The notes beneath the pieces are model-generated. The model ran no database searches and had not been told where the DNA came from. It was given only the letters and a program-made list of their open reading frames with translations. Both the position numbers and the translations under genes were made by a program. This document shows, one piece after another, positions 1 through 4,937 of a stretch of DNA of 5,867 nt (positions are counted from its first letter, which is position 1; every line of letters starts with the position of its first letter). The stretch spans positions 1 through 5,867 of the forward strand of contig USHS01000093.1 of the NCBI GenBank assembly GCA_900554585.1, given 5' to 3'. The DNA is from an uncultured Collinsella sp. Lineage in GTDB: Bacteria > Actinomycetota > Coriobacteriia > Coriobacteriales > Coriobacteriaceae.

Positions 1-219
1 GTCGTGTGCTCCGAGCCCTTCAGTGCCAAGCTCTCGCGCATGCACAACAATACCAACGTGCTCGCCTTTGGTGCGCGCGTCGTGGGCTCCGAGCTTGCCA
101 AGATGATCGTCGACGAGTGGCTCGACGCCGAGTTTGAGGGCGGCCGCCACGAGCGTCGCGTTAACCTTCTCAACGAGATCGACCACACGCGCGGCCTCAA
201 GGTCGTCGACGAGGCCTAA
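1..219 (+). CDS. rpiB: Ribose-5-phosphate isomerase B, C-terminal part (5' end outside window)
   Basis: Only the last 72 codons are present; the frame is open from base 1 and stops with TAA at 217-219. The residues around NNTNVLAFGARVVG and EFEGGRHERRVN match the C-terminal half of RpiB/LacAB-type sugar isomerases, where an asparagine-rich turn is followed by the GARV(I/V)G strand and a late helix carrying GGRHxxRV, whose arginines bind the sugar phosphate in characterised RpiB enzymes. RpiB interconverts ribose 5-phosphate and ribulose 5-phosphate in the cytoplasmic non-oxidative pentose phosphate pathway. The catalytic cysteine region lies upstream of the window and cannot be checked. A terminator hairpin begins 27 bases after the stop, so this is the last gene of its transcript, converging on ndk. 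LacA/LacB galactose-6-phosphate isomerase subunits are the main alternative within the family. Confidence 0.9.
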   Translation, partial: VVCSEPFSAKLSRMHNNTNVLAFGARVVGSELAKMIVDEWLDAEFEGGRHERRVNLLNEIDHTRGLKVVDEA

Positions 220-246
220 AGATCTGCAAAGCCATACGCTAATGCC

Positions 247-285
247 AGCCCCCGCCCGGAACACACATCCGGACGGGGGCTCTTT
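247..285 (+). terminator. Intrinsic terminator of rpiB
   Basis: The arms AGCCCCCGCCCGGA (247-260) and TCCGGACGGGGGCT (268-281) pair over 14 positions with one internal mismatch around a 7-base loop. They are followed by CTTTA and, slightly later, ATTT. The T-run is weak, but the position 27 bases after the rpiB stop fits. On the minus strand the mismatch becomes a G-U pair, so the hairpin may also back up the ndk terminator. Confidence 0.7.
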
Positions 286-323
286 AGTAGATTTCTAGGC
301 GTTAACCAAAAATCTACTGGAAT

Positions 324-358
324 AAAAAGGGCGCCGCGGATGGAGTTCCGCGGCGCCC
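324..358 (-). terminator. Intrinsic terminator of ndk
   Basis: A perfect 12-bp inverted repeat, GGGCGCCGCGGA (329-340) and TCCGCGGCGCCC (347-358), encloses a 6-base loop. Read on the minus strand it is followed directly by TTTTTATT (plus-strand AATAAAAA). This is a textbook intrinsic terminator, starting 38 bases beyond the ndk stop codon. Confidence 0.9.
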
Positions 359-396
359 AAGCCACACGCTAACAGCTTTAAGGAGTCAAAGCTGGT

Positions 397-801
397 TTAG
401 CCAAAGAAGCGCTTGATCTCGATCTCGGCGTTCTCCAAGCAGTCGGAGCCGTGAATCACGTTGGCGTTGACATCGACAGCGAAGTCGCCGCGAATGGTGC
501 CGGGGGCGGCATCAAGCGGGTTGGTAGCGCCCATAAGGGTGCGCATCTTGGAGACAGCGGAGAGACCGGAAACGACCATCTTGACGACCGGACCGCTCGT
601 CATAAAATCACAGAGACCGCCAAAGAAGGGCTTGTCGGCCAGATGGGCGTAGTGCTCCTCGACGGTAGCGCGCTCGAGCGTGGTCATCTCCATGCGCTCG
701 ATGACAAGGCCGCTGCGCTCGATGCGAGCAACGATCTCGCCGATCTTGCGGTCGCGTACCGCGTCGGGCTTAATCATGATGAAGGTCTTCTCGATAGCCA
801 T
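397..801 (-). CDS. ndk: Nucleoside diphosphate kinase
   Basis: The 134-residue product starts MAIEKTFIMIKPDAV and has the full length of bacterial Ndk. It moves the gamma phosphate from ATP to NDPs through a phosphohistidine intermediate, balancing nucleotide pools in the cytoplasm. The residues expected for the nucleotide site are all present: Lys11, Phe59, Arg87, Thr93, Arg104 and Asn114, with catalytic His117 in the signature NVIHGSD (114-120). The ATG at 801 is chosen because the protein then begins exactly where the family does, and GAAAGG (809-814) lies 7 bases upstream. An in-frame ATG at 843 would add 14 residues foreign to the family. The gene appears monocistronic: it has its own candidate promoter (865-893) and a strong terminator just past the stop. 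It faces rpiB convergently and follows argH after that gene's terminator. Confidence 0.97.
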   Translation of the reverse strand: MAIEKTFIMIKPDAVRDRKIGEIVARIERSGLVIERMEMTTLERATVEEHYAHLADKPFFGGLCDFMTSGPVVKMVVSGLSAVSKMRTLMGATNPLDAAPGTIRGDFAVDVNANVIHGSDCLENAEIEIKRFFG

Positions 802-864
802 AAGGTAGCCTTTCAAGTAGGTTCGCGCGTGTCCAAGTCCCATTCCGACACCCGCCTGGACTGC

Positions 865-893
865 ATCGTAACAGAGTTTTAGCTGCAGTTAAA
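865..893 (-). promoter_or_regulatory. Candidate sigma-70-type promoter of ndk
   Basis: On the minus strand TTTAAC (893-888) is separated by 17 bases from TACGAT (870-865). The -10 is preceded by TGT, giving an extended -10 (TGT-TACGAT). The -35 is weak. The implied transcript would start near 858, about 57 bases before the ndk ATG. Found by eye only. Confidence 0.4.
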
Positions 894-903
894 CAAAAAG
901 CTG

Positions 904-935
904 TTTATTGAAACGCTACAATTTATTAAAGCGCT
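904..935. repeat. Imperfect 14-bp direct repeat upstream of the ndk promoter
   Basis: TTTATTGAAACGCT (904-917) and TTTATTAAAGCGCT (922-935) agree at 12 of 14 positions and are separated by ACAA, an 18-bp period. The pair lies about 10 bases upstream of the candidate ndk -35 hexamer. It is AT-rich, so it could be a paired regulator site or an UP-like element. Function is not shown by the sequence. Confidence 0.5.
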
Positions 936-1101
936 CCATATGTGTCACTTCTGTTTCGAAGCCCGATTAGAGTACCATCCGACCACCCATCAACCGCATC
1001 GAACCAAGCAGACGGTCGGTTGCCGCCCGTGAACGCACCCCCTTCACAACCTGCGCAAAGGTCCTACAAAAGTTCACGACAAGCCCCTCCCCCATAGCAA
1101 C

Positions 1102-1134
1102 AAAAAACGGACGCCCACATCAGCAGACGCCCGT
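1102..1134 (-). terminator. Intrinsic terminator of argH
   Basis: Read on the minus strand, ACGGGCGTCTG (1134-1124) pairs with TGGGCGTCCGT (1117-1107) over 11 positions including several G-U pairs, with a 6-base loop, and is followed by a run of T (plus-strand AAAAAA at 1102-1107). On the plus strand the wobble pairs become mismatches, so the structure points to minus-strand transcription. It begins about 50 bases after the argH stop. The stretch from here to the ndk start (802-1100) holds no convincing gene. Confidence 0.8.
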
Positions 1135-1184
1135 AAAACAACAACGATTATCAATGAATGGCCAAAGCCGCTTCAGCCAAACCC

Positions 1185-2615
1185 CTACTTTACCCCGTGG
1201 CCCATCTCGACGACCTTAGTCAGCGATCCAAACACGCCCTCGTCGGCCACGAGCCTTGCCTCGGCACGCTGCAGCTGTACGGCAACGGCGGCAGGAGCGG
1301 TACCGCCCTCGGTCGTGCGCGCAGCGACAATCGACGGGATGTCGAGTGCCTCGGTAATGTCGCGCTCAAAGAGCGGGCTTGCCTCCTGGAACACCTCAAA
1401 CGGCAGGTCCTCAAGATTGCAGCCACGCTTCTCGCACATAAGTACCAGATGGCCCACCACAGCGTGTGCCTCGCGGAACGGTAGGCCGCGCTTGGCAAGA
1501 TAGTCGGCAACGTCGGTGGCAGCCAGGTGGCCCACGCCGCACTCACGCGCCATGGCGCCCTCGTTAACGGTCCAGGTCGAGATCATGCCGGCCATAACGG
1601 ACAGGCACTGCATAAGCGTATGGGCGGTATCGAGCGCACCCTCCTTATCCTCCTGCAGGTCCTTGTTATATGCCAGCGGCAGACCCTTCATGGTCACAAG
1701 CAGCTGCACCAGGTTGCCGTACACACGACCGCTCTTACCGCGAATAAGCTCGGCAAAGTCGGGATTCTTCTTTTGCGGCATGATGGATGAGCCCGTGGAA
1801 TACGAATCGGACAGCGTAATGAACCCAAACTCCGAGCTCGACCACAGCACAATTTCCTCGGACAGGCGCGAGAGGTGCATGGCCATAACCGAACCGGCGT
1901 AGTGCAGGTCGAGCAAAAAGTCGCGATCGGACACGGCATCGAGCGAGTTGGGAATCACGCCCGCAAAGCCAAGCTCGGCCGCCGTCATCTGGCGATCAAG
2001 CGGGTAGCTGGTGCCGGCAAGCGCAGCAGCGCCCAGCGGACAGTTGTCGGCAGCATCGAAGGCAGCCTTCAGACGCGTGAAGTCGCGCGCGAACATCCAC
2101 GAATACGCTAGCAGATGGTGCGATAGCAGTACCGGCTGAGCGTGCTGCATATGCGTATAGCCGGGCAGGATGACCTTGTCATACTTCTTGGCGGCATCCA
2201 CAAGCACATGACGCAGCTGCAGGTTAGCACCCATAAGCTCCTTGGCGAGCGCTTTGACGCCTAGGCGCGTATCGGTTGCCACCTGGTCGTTGCGTGAGCG
2301 ACCGGTATGCAGACGCTTGCCCGCCTCGCCAATGCGGCGGGTCAGCTCGCTTTCGATGGACATGTGGATGTCCTCGTCGTTGATGTCGAAGGTAAAGTTG
2401 CCCGCATCGATATCCTGCTCGATAGCGGTCAGGCCCTCGGCAATCGCCCGCTCGTCCTCGTCGCTTATGATGCCCTGGGCGGCAAGCATCTTGGCATGCG
2501 CCTTGGAGCCCGCGATATCCTGCTTATAGAGATGCTTGTCGACCGGCAGCGACGCGCCAAACTCCTGCGTGACCTCGGCCACACCCGCCTCAAAACGACC
2601 ACCCCAAAGAGCCAT
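1185..2615 (-). CDS. argH: Argininosuccinate lyase
   Basis: The 476-residue product is close to the usual ArgH length. It cleaves argininosuccinate to arginine and fumarate, the last step of arginine synthesis, as a cytoplasmic homotetramer of the fumarase/aspartase superfamily. Visible conserved blocks are WGGRF at the N-terminus, DEDIHMSIE (80-88), HTGRSRNDQ (103-111), THMQHAQP (154-161) with the histidine region used in catalysis, and the superfamily signature GSSIMPQKKNPD (275-286) with the active-site serine loop. The ATG at 2615 is chosen because family members begin at this WGGRF block and an AAAGGGG site lies just upstream. In-frame ATGs further up (2633, 2693) would add residues unlike ArgH, and the one at 2633 overlaps the ribosome binding site. 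It follows argG and a small ORF on the same strand and ends before a good terminator. No clear promoter of its own is visible. Confidence 0.97.
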   Translation of the reverse strand: MALWGGRFEAGVAEVTQEFGASLPVDKHLYKQDIAGSKAHAKMLAAQGIISDEDERAIAEGLTAIEQDIDAGNFTFDINDEDIHMSIESELTRRIGEAGKRLHTGRSRNDQVATDTRLGVKALAKELMGANLQLRHVLVDAAKKYDKVILPGYTHMQHAQPVLLSHHLLAYSWMFARDFTRLKAAFDAADNCPLGAAALAGTSYPLDRQMTAAELGFAGVIPNSLDAVSDRDFLLDLHYAGSVMAMHLSRLSEEIVLWSSSEFGFITLSDSYSTGSSIMPQKKNPDFAELIRGKSGRVYGNLVQLLVTMKGLPLAYNKDLQEDKEGALDTAHTLMQCLSVMAGMISTWTVNEGAMARECGVGHLAATDVADYLAKRGLPFREAHAVVGHLVLMCEKRGCNLEDLPFEVFQEASPLFERDITEALDIPSIVAARTTEGGTAPAAVAVQLQRAEARLVADEGVFGSLTKVVEMGHGVK

Positions 2616-2630
2616 GGGACCGTCCCCTTT
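2616..2630 (-). promoter_or_regulatory. argH ribosome binding site embedded in a GGGAC-G-GTCCC palindrome
   Basis: On the minus strand the sequence before the argH ATG is AAAGGGGACGGTCCC. AAAGGGG (2630-2624) is the Shine-Dalgarno site, 8 bases from the start codon. GGGACGGTCCC (2626-2616) is an odd palindrome that overlaps it, so a short GGGA/TCCC hairpin could partly mask the site. The site supports 2615 as the start. Confidence 0.6.
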
Positions 2631-2678
2631 CATTGAATACCAAAACATCGGCGCCCAATAGCCATGCGCCGTGACGCT

Positions 2679-2696
2679 AAAACGGTTTTTCAACCG
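2679..2696 (-). terminator. Weak hairpin plus T4 between the small ORF and argH (possible terminator)
   Basis: On the minus strand CGGTT (2696-2692), a GAAA loop and AACCG (2687-2683) form a 5-bp hairpin, extendable by G-U and A-U pairs. It has a GNRA-type tetraloop and is followed by TTTT (2682-2679). It lies 42 bases after the small ORF stop and about 65 bases before argH. The stem is short, so it may be only a pause site or chance. A second inverted repeat, CGGCGC (2649-2654) and GCGCCG (2666-2671), lies closer to argH. Confidence 0.3.
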
Positions 2697-2737
2697 CTAG
2701 TTTTGCACATCTCCCCGCCGAGTATGAGGTCGATATC

Positions 2738-2908
2738 CTAGTTATCAAAGAAGTGACGCACCTGGCACTTGGCGCCCATCGACTCCCTCCAGCCGTTGCT
2801 CGGCGAACCATCGACCCAAGCCTTCAGGCTCGTGGGCACTCCCTCCACCTTGGCGATGTTGAGCTCGGGAGCAAGGGAAAGCAAGGCCTGTGCGATTACG
2901 TTAAACAT
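2738..2908 (-). CDS. Hypothetical 56-residue protein between argG and argH
   Basis: I do not recognise this protein. It starts MFNVIAQALLSLAPELN and ends GAKCQVRHFFDN, with TAG at 2740-2738. Support for it being real: a GAGGAG ribosome binding site (2922-2917) exactly 8 bases before the ATG; about three quarters of its codons end in G or C, as in its neighbours; and the composition is that of a folded protein (two Trp, two Gly-Pro/Ser turns, one Cys, one His), with an amphipathic-looking N-terminal helix. There is no signal peptide or membrane segment. With only two arginines it does not look like an arginine-sensing leader peptide. It lies on the same strand as argG (upstream) and argH (downstream), so it may be co-transcribed, but a strong hairpin separates it from argG. 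A decayed fragment of a larger gene is the alternative. Confidence 0.65.
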   Translation of the reverse strand: MFNVIAQALLSLAPELNIAKVEGVPTSLKAWVDGSPSNGWRESMGAKCQVRHFFDN

Positions 2909-2975
2909 AGAAATGACTCCTCATATAAAGGTGCGGCGCTGCAAAAGCGTGCATATCAGATGATTCAGATAGCAA

Positions 2976-3005
2976 GAGCCCCGCCGGACAACCCCGGCGG
3001 GGCTC
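2976..3005 (-). terminator. Strong 12-bp GC hairpin downstream of argG, probable terminator
   Basis: GAGCCCCGCCGG (2976-2987) and CCGGCGGGGCTC (2994-3005) pair perfectly around a 6-base loop. On the minus strand the stem is followed by TTGCTATCT, a poor T-run. On the plus strand no T-run follows. It lies about 150 bases after the argG stop and 67 bases before the small ORF. It may end or attenuate argG transcription, or act as a stabilising structure or part of a leader for the small ORF. Confidence 0.55.
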
Positions 3006-3080
3006 GGACTCAGCCGCAGACGCGGCATCATATATGCGGGCGGAACGTAGGGGCCACCGATGTTAAGAAGTGTCAGCAAG

Positions 3081-3116
3081 CATAACGAAAGGTAGGGACC
3101 CCGTGCGCCCGTTATG
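3081..3116. repeat. 7-bp interrupted palindrome just downstream of argG
   Basis: CATAACG (3081-3087) and CGTTATG (3110-3116) are perfect inverted repeats separated by 22 bases of GC-rich sequence. Two smaller hairpins flank it: CGCGG/CCGCG (3122-3136) and GCCGC-AGAC-GCGGC (3013-3026). It could be a protein-binding dyad or an RNA stem in the argG 3' region. Function is unknown. Confidence 0.35.
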
Positions 3117-3158
3117 TATCACGCGGATGGGCCGCGCGGATACCAAAGGAAGAAGGTC

Positions 3159-4385
3159 TTAGGCCTGGGCGGCAGCGGAGCTGGGGCCCTGGACCTTGGC
3201 CCACGTCTTGAGCGACAGCGTGTCGATCTCGATGAAGCCGGCACTGGCCTTCTCGTCGAACGTAGTGTCGCGGTCGTAGGTGGCCAGACCGTAGTCGTAC
3301 AGGCTGAAGGGGCTCTTGCGGCCGACGACATGGCAGTTGCCCTTAAAGAACTTAAGGCGGACCGTACCGGTCACGAACTTCTGGGTATCGGCCATAAAGG
3401 CGTCGAGCGCGTTCTTGAGCGGGCTGTACCACTGGCCGTTGTACACGGCGGTCGCCCAATCCTGCTCGAGCTTGATCTTGGTCTTGAGCAGGTCGCCTTC
3501 GACGCAAATATCCTCGAGCGCTTTGTGCGCGGTGATGAGCGTCAGGGCACCGGGAACCTCGTAGCACTCACGGCTCTTAAGGCCTACCAGACGATCCTCG
3601 ACCAGGTCAAGACGGCCAAAGCCGTTATCGCCCGAAATCTTATTGAGCGCAATGACGATCTCGGAGAGCTTCATCTTCTTGCCGTCGACGGCGACGGGCT
3701 TGCCGGCCTCAAACTCAATCTCGGTGTAGGTCGGGGTGTCCGGCGTGTCCTCGGGATTCTTAGTCATAACCCAAGCGTCGTCGAGCGGCTCGTTCCACGG
3801 GTCCTCCAGGTGACCGCACTCGATGGCACGGCCCCACAGGTTGTCGTCGATGGAATAAGGGTTGTCGTTGGCACCCTCGGGAACCGGCACGTTATGGGCG
3901 TGGGCATAGGCGACCTCGTCGGGACGGCACTTCAGATCCCACTCGCGAACCGGGGCGATAACCTTCAGCTCGGGGTCGAGCGCCTTGACGGCAGCCTCAA
4001 AACGGACCTGGTCGTTACCCTTGCCGGTGCAGCCATGGGCGACATAGGTGGCGCCAAACTCGTGGGCAACCTCGACGAGCTTCTTGGCAAGCAGCGGACG
4101 GGACAGGGCGGAGAGCAGCGGGTACTTGTTCTCGTACATGGAGTTGGCGGCGATGGCCTTGGTCAGGAACTCATCGGAGAACTCATCGCGCAGGTCGAGC
4201 ACCTGGCAGTCCAGAACGCCCAGGTCCAGGGCCTTCTGCTTTTTGGCATCCAGGCCGGTCTCCTCCTGGCCCACGTTGCCGCAAACGCAAACGACATCAA
4301 GATTTTTCTCGTCCTGGAGCCACTTGACACATACGGATGTATCAAGACCGCCGGAATATGCGAGAACGATTTTTTCCTTGCTCAT
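3159..4385 (-). CDS. argG: Argininosuccinate synthase
   Basis: The 408-residue product is full length for ArgG. It condenses citrulline and aspartate using ATP to give argininosuccinate, AMP and pyrophosphate, in the cytoplasm as a tetramer. The N-terminal adenine-nucleotide alpha hydrolase (PP-loop) motif AYSGGLDTS is at residues 9-17. The second signature, HGCTGKGNDQVRFE, is at 117-130, and the family block IDDNLWGRAIECGHLEDPW at 179-197. The start at 4385 puts the PP-loop at its usual distance from the N-terminus, and GAAAGGA lies about 7 bases upstream. An in-frame ATG at 4436 would add 17 unrelated residues. All twelve Arg codons are CGC or CGT. Upstream is a long leader with an Arg-rich peptide and competing hairpins, suggesting attenuation control. 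Downstream on the same strand come a small ORF and argH. Confidence 0.98.
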   Translation of the reverse strand: MSKEKIVLAYSGGLDTSVCVKWLQDEKNLDVVCVCGNVGQEETGLDAKKQKALDLGVLDCQVLDLRDEFSDEFLTKAIAANSMYENKYPLLSALSRPLLAKKLVEVAHEFGATYVAHGCTGKGNDQVRFEAAVKALDPELKVIAPVREWDLKCRPDEVAYAHAHNVPVPEGANDNPYSIDDNLWGRAIECGHLEDPWNEPLDDAWVMTKNPEDTPDTPTYTEIEFEAGKPVAVDGKKMKLSEIVIALNKISGDNGFGRLDLVEDRLVGLKSRECYEVPGALTLITAHKALEDICVEGDLLKTKIKLEQDWATAVYNGQWYSPLKNALDAFMADTQKFVTGTVRLKFFKGNCHVVGRKSPFSLYDYGLATYDRDTTFDEKASAGFIEIDTLSLKTWAKVQGPSSAAAQA

Positions 4386-4435
4386 GGCTGTTTCCTTTCG
4401 CCTTTGGTAGCTAATGAGAACATCGGTCAGTTGCA

Positions 4436-4550
4436 AGTCACTTTGAGGTCAAATACCGTGCAATATCAGGTTAAATAGCAAAAAGCACCATAACATGCCC
4501 TAGAAACATGCATATGTGTCGTGCAAAAACCCGACGACCTCAAAATGACT
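4436..4550 (-). repeat. 15-bp long-range inverted repeat in the argG leader
   Basis: On the minus strand AGTCATTTTGAGGTC (4550-4536) can pair with GACCTCAAAGTGACT (4450-4436) over 15 positions, 14 Watson-Crick and one G-U, enclosing 85 bases. The single change is a wobble on the argG-sense RNA but a mismatch on the other strand, which suits an RNA helix read in the argG direction. The 5' arm overlaps the terminator-like segment. Alternatively the two arms are a pair of oppositely oriented protein-binding sites. Confidence 0.55.
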
Positions 4551-4603
4551 CTGTTGAGGCATTTCGCCCCATGTGGACAGAGACGATTGTTATCGTCGTC
4601 GGG
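4525..4603 (-). terminator. Attenuator terminator in the argG leader
   Basis: On the minus strand GTCGTCGGG (4538-4530) is followed by TTTTT (4529-4525). It is perfectly complementary over 9 bases to CCCGACGAC (4603-4595), which contains the last Arg codons of the leader peptide. Just inside, CCTCAA (4559-4554) pairs with TTGAGG (4543-4538). The 6-bp inner stem alone is not adjacent to the T-run, so the longer pairing is probably needed for a good terminator. The inner stem uses bases also claimed by the antiterminator, so the two structures exclude each other. Not folded computationally. Confidence 0.6.
4549..4582 (-). promoter_or_regulatory. Antiterminator-like hairpin in the argG leader
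   Basis: On the minus strand CTCTGT (4582-4577), a 5-base bulge and TGGGGC (4571-4566) pair with GCCTCA (4560-4555) and ACAGAG (4554-4549) across a GAAAT loop: 12 bp with one G-U. It begins 7 bases after the leader stop codon and occupies the CCTCAA needed by the terminator-like stem. A small competing hairpin, GACGAT-AACA-ATCGTC (4597-4582), joins the last Arg codons and stop codon to the 5' edge of this element. A ribosome at the stop codon would cover its 5' arm; a ribosome halted at the first Arg codons would not. Confidence 0.6.
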
Positions 4604-4664
4604 AAATTGCGCGCTGGCGTCGGATGGCATTGTCTGCAGTGGTGATGATCTGTACGAACTGCAT
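4590..4664 (-). CDS. Arginine-rich leader peptide of argG (24 residues)
   Basis: A 24-codon frame starts ATG at 4664 and stops TAA at 4592-4590. It has a near-ideal ribosome binding site, AAGGAG (4676-4671), 6 bases before the start. The N-terminal part (MQFVQIITTADNAI) is unremarkable; the last ten residues are RRQRAISRRR, six arginines, the last three as consecutive CGA codons immediately before the stop. Four of the six Arg codons are CGA, which argG itself never uses. The Arg codons lie inside the RNA segments that form the downstream competing hairpins. By analogy with TrpL, HisL and LeuL peptides, the inferred role is as a sensor: low charged tRNA-Arg stalls the ribosome and favours transcription into argG. 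No protein function is expected. The start lies about 280 bases upstream of the argG ATG. An alternative is an arginine-responsive nascent-chain stall. Confidence 0.75.
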   Translation of the reverse strand: MQFVQIITTADNAIRRQRAISRRR

Positions 4665-4766
4665 CTGCCTCTCCTTCCATGTATCGCCGGCGCAACTCAT
4701 ATATCGCAAACGGTACCTTTTCCTCGGTAAGCGGTCGTTTTGCCCTCTCCGTTTTCGATGGTCGCT

Positions 4767-4794
4767 ATCATACGCTAAAGTGCCTACTGCACAA
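4767..4794 (-). promoter_or_regulatory. Candidate promoter of the argG leader transcript
   Basis: On the minus strand TTGTGC (4794-4789) lies 16 bases from TATGAT (4772-4767), a 5-of-6 match to the -10 consensus. The -35 is weak. Transcription from about 4760 would give a leader that includes the whole peptide and attenuator. No clear ArgR-type operator was recognised nearby. Confidence 0.4.
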
Positions 4795-4896
4795 GTGAGA
4801 AATTCAATTTTCTGAAAAGTTTTTTCATTACTTTGTGAATGATGATGCAAACGCTCGCCAATCCTGCGAAAATACGCCCGAGTACGAGTTAATGGT

Positions 4897-4902
4897 TATA
4901 AC
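4897..4902 (+). promoter_or_regulatory. Candidate -10 element for the HAD phosphatase gene
   Basis: TATAAC is a 5-of-6 match to the -10 consensus, 36 bases before the start codon. No good -35 is seen at the expected spacing, so this is a weak call. An AT-rich tract (4800-4835) lies further upstream. Confidence 0.25.
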
Positions 4903-4937
4903 GTCTGAAACAATCTCGAAACGAAAGGCTCGCTTTT

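Noticed and set aside
451..882. Long plus-strand frame opposite ndk
   Set aside because: It is antisense to a full-length, motif-complete ndk and has no family resemblance; long antisense frames are expected in GC-rich coding sequence.
2753..3085. 110-codon plus-strand frame over the argG-argH gap
   Set aside because: No good start context; it is antisense to the small ORF, which has the better ribosome binding site and codon pattern.
3114..4478. 454-codon plus-strand frame opposite argG
   Set aside because: It mirrors argG codons on the other strand; the composition (Gly, Leu, Val rich with no recognisable domain) is typical of an antisense shadow, while argG itself carries all its family signatures.
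4459..4480. Imperfect 22-bp dyad TGCAATAT...AAATAGCA upstream of argG as an ArgR box
   Set aside because: Only 6 of 8 arm positions match and it does not resemble the TGAAT-type ARG box closely enough to call.
4521..4815. Plus-strand frames of 69 and 80 codons in the argG/HAD intergenic region
   Set aside because: No ribosome binding sites, no recognisable sequence, and they run antisense across the leader peptide and attenuator structures.
4590..4850. An 86-codon minus-strand reading ending at the leader peptide stop, starting at 4850
   Set aside because: The upstream part is AT-rich with no ribosome binding site and overlaps the candidate argG promoter. The AAGGAG site points to the internal ATG at 4664, so only the 24-codon leader is supported.
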